Part shown: piece after piece, positions 6,003 to 7,694 of the stretch
Numbering within the stretch: position 1 is the stretch's first letter
How the letters are laid out: every line of letters begins with the position of its first letter
DNA from: Desulfosporosinus sp.
GTDB taxonomy: Bacteria; Bacillota; Desulfitobacteriia; Desulfitobacteriales; Desulfitobacteriaceae
NCBI GenBank assembly: GCA_003513495.1
Contig: DOPM01000045.1
Location: 50,254-57,947, forward strand
DNA: 7,694 bases
Direction: 5' to 3'
Program-made: the position numbers and the translations under genes
Notes under the pieces: generated by a model
The model's database searches: none
The model's input: only the letters and a program-made list of their open reading frames with translations
What the model was told of the DNA's origin: nothing

Positions 6003-6003
6003 G
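5982..6003 (+). repeat. Left inverted repeat of a 494-bp unit
   Basis: GTTATACGACGCCGTGG followed by TTAAG matches, in inverted orientation, CTTAACGGTGTCGTATAAC at 6454-6472, apart from one substitution and a 2-base indel. TTAAGAATAT at its inner edge also resembles the shared motif of the left array. Confidence 0.55.
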
Positions 6004-6074
6004 AATATCCCTAATAACTAATTAATGGGTTTTATCGTATTCAATTTACCTTTATTTGAGTAGTTATTAAAATC

Positions 6075-6364
6075 TTAATTAACTAAGTAGTCTTCATTTG
6101 GAATAACTAAATAATACTCATTTGAAGTGCATCTTATCTTTTTTCCATCAATATCCAAATAGTATTTATTCCCTTCAATGGGATTAAAAAAATCGATATA
6201 TTAACAGGTAGAAATAGTAACTCATGTAGCTTATAACTAAAGTCTGCTATTGCTTGGATTTGACCTAATATAAGTCCAGCAAAACTCAAATATATTGTCC
6301 CAACCAATATAATAAGTGCATTCTTCCTTCTCGTATTAAACTGCTTTAAATGATCTTCACCCAT
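6075..6364 (-). pseudogene. Small two-helix membrane protein gene with a frameshift
   Basis: The ATG at 6364 has GGGAG 5 nt upstream, so translation should start here. The first frame gives a basic start (KQFNTRRKN), a membrane helix at residues about 15-36, and a second hydrophobic stretch at about 48-63. It then runs into a T7 tract (minus strand, 6192-6186) and ends after 76 residues in poorly protein-like sequence. The +1 frame beyond the tract reads FNPIEGNKYYLDIDGKK, then IRCTSNEYYLVIPNEDYLVN, to a TAA at 6077-6075, which looks like the true C-terminal domain. The repaired protein would have about 95 residues. Either one T was lost, or slippage on the T-run makes some full product. I recognise no family. 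The gene lies inside a unit bounded by inverted repeats. Confidence 0.55.
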
Positions 6365-6453
6365 TTAATCTCCCTCTTCACTAAAGCCTATTAAAATTAA
6401 TCGATCTTATCCCATGATAATTAATTAGTTTTAAACTGCAATAAAGTACTAAA

Positions 6454-6472
6454 GCTTAACGGTGTCGTATAA
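6454..6472 (-). repeat. Right inverted repeat of the 494-bp unit
   Basis: Plus-strand CTTAACGGTGTCGTATAAC is the inverted partner of 5982-6003. Immediately to its right begins the sequence that leads into the large hairpin at 6488-6532. No target-site duplication is evident outside the two repeats. Confidence 0.55.
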
Positions 6473-6487
6473 CGTTTTGGATTCCCG

Positions 6488-6543
6488 ACGTCCCCCCGCC
6501 TTAGATAGCTCTTATCTTAGGCGGGGGGATGTGGTGCCTGAAC
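6488..6543 (+). other. Long GC-rich hairpin ending at GAAC; possible IS91-type origin end
   Basis: Arms 6488-6507 and 6513-6532 pair over about 19 bp (CCCCCCGCCT with AGGCGGGGGG at the core, one T-T mismatch, one G-T wobble) around a 5-nt loop. GTGGTGCCT follows, then GAAC at 6540-6543, and exactly there the DedA reading frame on the other strand breaks off. IS91-family elements are known to have a hairpin at their origin end, abutting GAAC or CAAG in the target. Polarity agrees with the plus-strand transposase upstream. That this is the origin end is inference; there is no T-tract, so a terminator is less likely. Confidence 0.45.
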
Positions 6544-6720
6544 AGTCCATAAGAAACCAGTGGAATAGGAATAAGCAGGATATTTACGATACGGTATTTT
6601 ACCAATTCCTACAAGATAAGGGGCAAGATGACGAACCACAGGGAAAAAGTAGCTTAAGACAAGGGCATAGTGTCCAAAATGTTCAAGGAGTTCTTGAGCT
6701 TTAAATAGATACTTTCCCAG
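6541..6720 (-). pseudogene. Internal fragment of a DedA-family membrane protein
   Basis: The minus-strand frame from 6720 reads GKYLFKAQELLEHFGHYALV, then LSYFFPVVRHLAPYLVGIGK, then IPYRKYPAYSYSTGFLWTV. This matches the central part of DedA/VTT-domain proteins: the F-F-P-V-V-R-H block with its conserved Pro and Arg, the Gly-rich re-entrant stretch, the YRKY turn and the start of the next helix. DedA proteins are polytopic inner-membrane proteins linked to lipid scrambling and membrane homeostasis. Only about 60 codons survive. The left end is cut at the GAAC junction (6540-6543), after which the frame reads into the hairpin and stops. The right end is fused out of frame to the methyltransferase fragment, so neither part can be made whole. 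Confidence 0.75.
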
Positions 6721-7010
6721 GGATACAAGTTGTAAAGCTGATCGCGCATCTCTTCATCTTTTTCAAAAACTGCCACCTTACAATTGGGAGACTTCAGCGC
6801 ATTGATGTAATTGGTAAAAGCACCTGTTCCCGCACCGAGTTCAGCAACTGCTTTTACCTGATCCCAATCAATGGGCCTAACCATTTTCTCGGCAAGAAAC
6901 CTGGAACTTGGCGTAATGCTTCCTACTTGCGTGGGGGATTCTATAAATTTCATTAAGAATGTTAATTTATCAGTTAAGTTAGCATGTGCTTCATAATTTT
7001 TGAATTCCAA
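6720..7010 (-). pseudogene. N-terminal half of a phospholipid N-methyltransferase-like protein
   Basis: The first 97 residues of a class I SAM-dependent methyltransferase of the phospholipid N-methyltransferase type, normally about 190 residues. Visible are FIESPTQVGSITPSSRFLA (residues 22-40), typical of this group, the SAM-binding motif I ELGAGTGAFT (about 58-67), and VAVFEKDEEMRDQL, with the acidic residue that would hold the ribose. The start is a TTG at 7010 with AGGGAG 9 nt upstream. After LYP the frame leaves the family and, 21 codons later, hits a stop at 6656-6654; in the next frame the same DNA is a DedA-family gene. The C-terminal half, including the substrate-binding part, is missing, so the product should be inactive. 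Its promoter region may still be live (inverted repeat at 7034-7065). Confidence 0.82.
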
Positions 7011-7033
7011 TGTTTTTCACTCCCTCAACAAGA

Positions 7034-7065
7034 CTAATCTTAACGAAAAGAACTTAAGAGATTAG
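7034..7065. promoter_or_regulatory. Operator-like inverted repeat upstream of the methyltransferase fragment
   Basis: CTAATCTTAA (7034-7043) pairs with TTAAGAGATTAG (7054-7065) apart from two extra bases. The right arm shares AACTTAAGA (7051-7059) with a direct repeat at 7074-7082. The pair lies 24-55 nt before the TTG start and could bind a regulator. No clear -35/-10 pair is visible. Confidence 0.35.
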
Positions 7066-7096
7066 GAGGGAAAAACTTAAGACTTTCTAAAGTTTT

Positions 7097-7133
7097 AATA
7101 AAAAGAACTCCTGCCTCAATAGAGATAGGAGTT
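7097..7133 (-). terminator. Intrinsic terminator for minus-strand transcription
   Basis: AACTCCT (7106-7112) and AGGAGTT (7127-7133) form a 7-bp stem with a 14-nt loop. Read on the minus strand it is followed by CTTTTTATT. No intact minus-strand gene remains to its right, so it either belonged to a lost gene or shields the methyltransferase promoter from read-through. Confidence 0.6.
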
Positions 7134-7216
7134 TAACACTCTGAATTGAAAATTTATCTTATATTCGCATTTTCCTCATGCCGTCCAACACTGATAATAG
7201 TAATGGATATAAATTA

Positions 7217-7267
7217 ATGAACAGCTACCCTCGCGTTGTTGAATATCAGTGGAGGACAGCTGTTCAT
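7217..7267. repeat. Long inverted repeat with a two-part stem
   Basis: Perfect 10-bp arms ATGAACAGCT (7217-7226) and AGCTGTTCAT (7258-7267) enclose a second 4-bp stem (CCTC/GAGG) after a symmetrical AC/AC internal loop, leaving a 19-nt terminal loop. There is no T-tract on either strand. It lies about 120 bp before the -35 box of the cysteine-rich gene and is of unknown role: a structured RNA, a miniature element or a protein-binding site. Confidence 0.5.
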
Positions 7268-7386
7268 GTGGTTATTAGGCTTAATTAGAACAATGCGAAG
7301 CTCGGATACAAAAGTCAATGTATTTCACGCTAAAACTAACAAAGCTGACATGGCTCCTCTTAGCTTACCGGTGGTTGTACTGACCC

Positions 7387-7415
7387 TTGTCACGAAATCT
7401 TTCCGGTGTTAATAA
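7387..7415 (+). promoter_or_regulatory. Sigma-A promoter of the cysteine-rich small gene
   Basis: TTGTCA (7387-7392) and TAATAA (7410-7415) are separated by exactly 17 bp. Transcription should begin near 7422 and give a leader of about 30 nt before the ATG at 7451. Confidence 0.7.
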
Positions 7416-7450
7416 ACTATAAGGAACATTTTAGCAAAGGAGCGGGACAC

Positions 7451-7624
7451 ATGAAAGATTCGTTCAAATTAACCCTCTGTCAACAGGGCTGCTGCCCAAT
7501 TGTTGAAATCAACACCGATACGAATCAGGTCATTATTACGGATGATTTAGGTGGAAAAGTATCCCTAACGACGGACCAGTTCAAAATCCTTTTAGAATGC
7601 TGCGCAAACGTTAATGGTGAGTAA
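7451..7624 (+). CDS. Cysteine-rich small protein, unknown function
   Basis: A 57-residue soluble, acidic protein with five cysteines: C10, the pair C14-C15 in CQQGCCPIVEI, and the pair C50-C51 near the C-terminus (LLECCANVNGE). The middle is strand-rich (TNQVIITDDLGGKVSLTTDQF). The two Cys groups could bind a metal or Fe-S centre or form disulfides; this is inference. No family is recognised. AAAGGAG stands 8 nt before the ATG at 7451; a longer frame from 7406 would bury that site and part of the promoter, so the ATG at 7451 is preferred. The gene has its own sigma-A promoter (7387-7415) and looks intact, unlike most of its neighbours to the left. Confidence 0.8.
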   Translation: MKDSFKLTLCQQGCCPIVEINTDTNQVIITDDLGGKVSLTTDQFKILLECCANVNGE

Positions 7625-7626
7625 CC

Positions 7627-7694
7627 ATGCTTTATGACCTTTTACTGGTTTTAAGTCTTCGCTTTTTCCTTTTTGATTTCGTCCTTTTTAAAAG
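7627..7694 (+). CDS. Possible start of a downstream hydrophobic protein, partial
   Basis: An ATG at 7627, two bases after the stop of the cysteine-rich gene and 5 nt after GGTGAG, opens a frame that reads MLYDLLLVLSLRFFLFDFVL and is still open at the window edge. It would be a membrane segment translationally coupled to the gene before it. The run is short and Phe/Leu-rich from T-rich DNA, so it could be chance. Confidence 0.25.
   Translation, partial: MLYDLLLVLSLRFFLFDFVLFK

Noticed and set aside
4722..6543. GTGGT(T)GCCTGAAC occurs at both 4723-4736 and 6531-6543
   Set aside because: A 13-base match with one indel is expected a few times by chance in a window of this size, and the first copy lies inside the recombinase reading frame; I do not count it as a second origin end.
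6462..6704. An 80-codon plus-strand frame across the hairpin
   Set aside because: It is the antisense of the DedA fragment and hairpin, and starts with a GTG lacking a ribosome binding site.
7281..7300. TTAATTAGAACAATGCGAAG as another copy of the shared motif
   Set aside because: It matches only in the AATGCGAA part with interruptions in the core, and no gene arrangement like the left array surrounds it.

Overview
The window looks like a low-GC Gram-positive genome (Bacillota; a spore-forming clostridial or bacillar lineage is my guess, not a demonstrated identity). The basis is AT-rich intergenic DNA, strong AGGAGG/AAAGGAG-type ribosome binding sites, TTG starts, a Firmicutes-style MerR regulator and a TTGTCA-N17-TAATAA promoter. 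It reads as an accessory, decaying region: small orphan genes on the left, broken mobile DNA and gene fragments in the centre-right, and one intact short gene at the right edge.

Left part (1-3655): a run of co-oriented minus-strand genes. From the left these are a broken gene at the window edge, a 101-residue protein resembling DUF1871, a 34-codon small gene, a GNAT acetyltransferase, a 280-residue protein I do not recognise, a small membrane protein and a membrane-anchored extracytoplasmic protein. They share no pathway, yet five of the gaps between them carry the same motif (plus strand GGTTT(T)AAGAATAATGCG or a variant), often beside a variable hairpin. One gene plus one motif per unit resembles a cassette array, but no integrase and no canonical attC boxes were found.

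Middle (3655-5672): a MerR-family regulator on the minus strand, expressed from a promoter with a 19-bp spacer and a centred dyad, the classic MerR-type operator, so autoregulation is likely. No intact target gene adjoins it. Next comes a plus-strand mobile remnant: the C-terminal end of a tyrosine recombinase followed by a frameshifted and internally deleted IS91-family (HUH, Y2) transposase.

Right part (5673-7694): a small decayed plus-strand reading frame; a frameshifted two-helix membrane protein gene between 20-bp inverted repeats; a long GC-rich hairpin ending at GAAC, which could be the origin end of an IS91-type element; and a minus-strand chimera in which the first half of a phospholipid N-methyltransferase-like gene runs into an internal piece of a DedA-family membrane protein gene, itself cut at the GAAC junction. 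The last region has a minus-strand terminator, a 51-nt hairpin, a clear sigma-A promoter and a 57-residue cysteine-rich protein.
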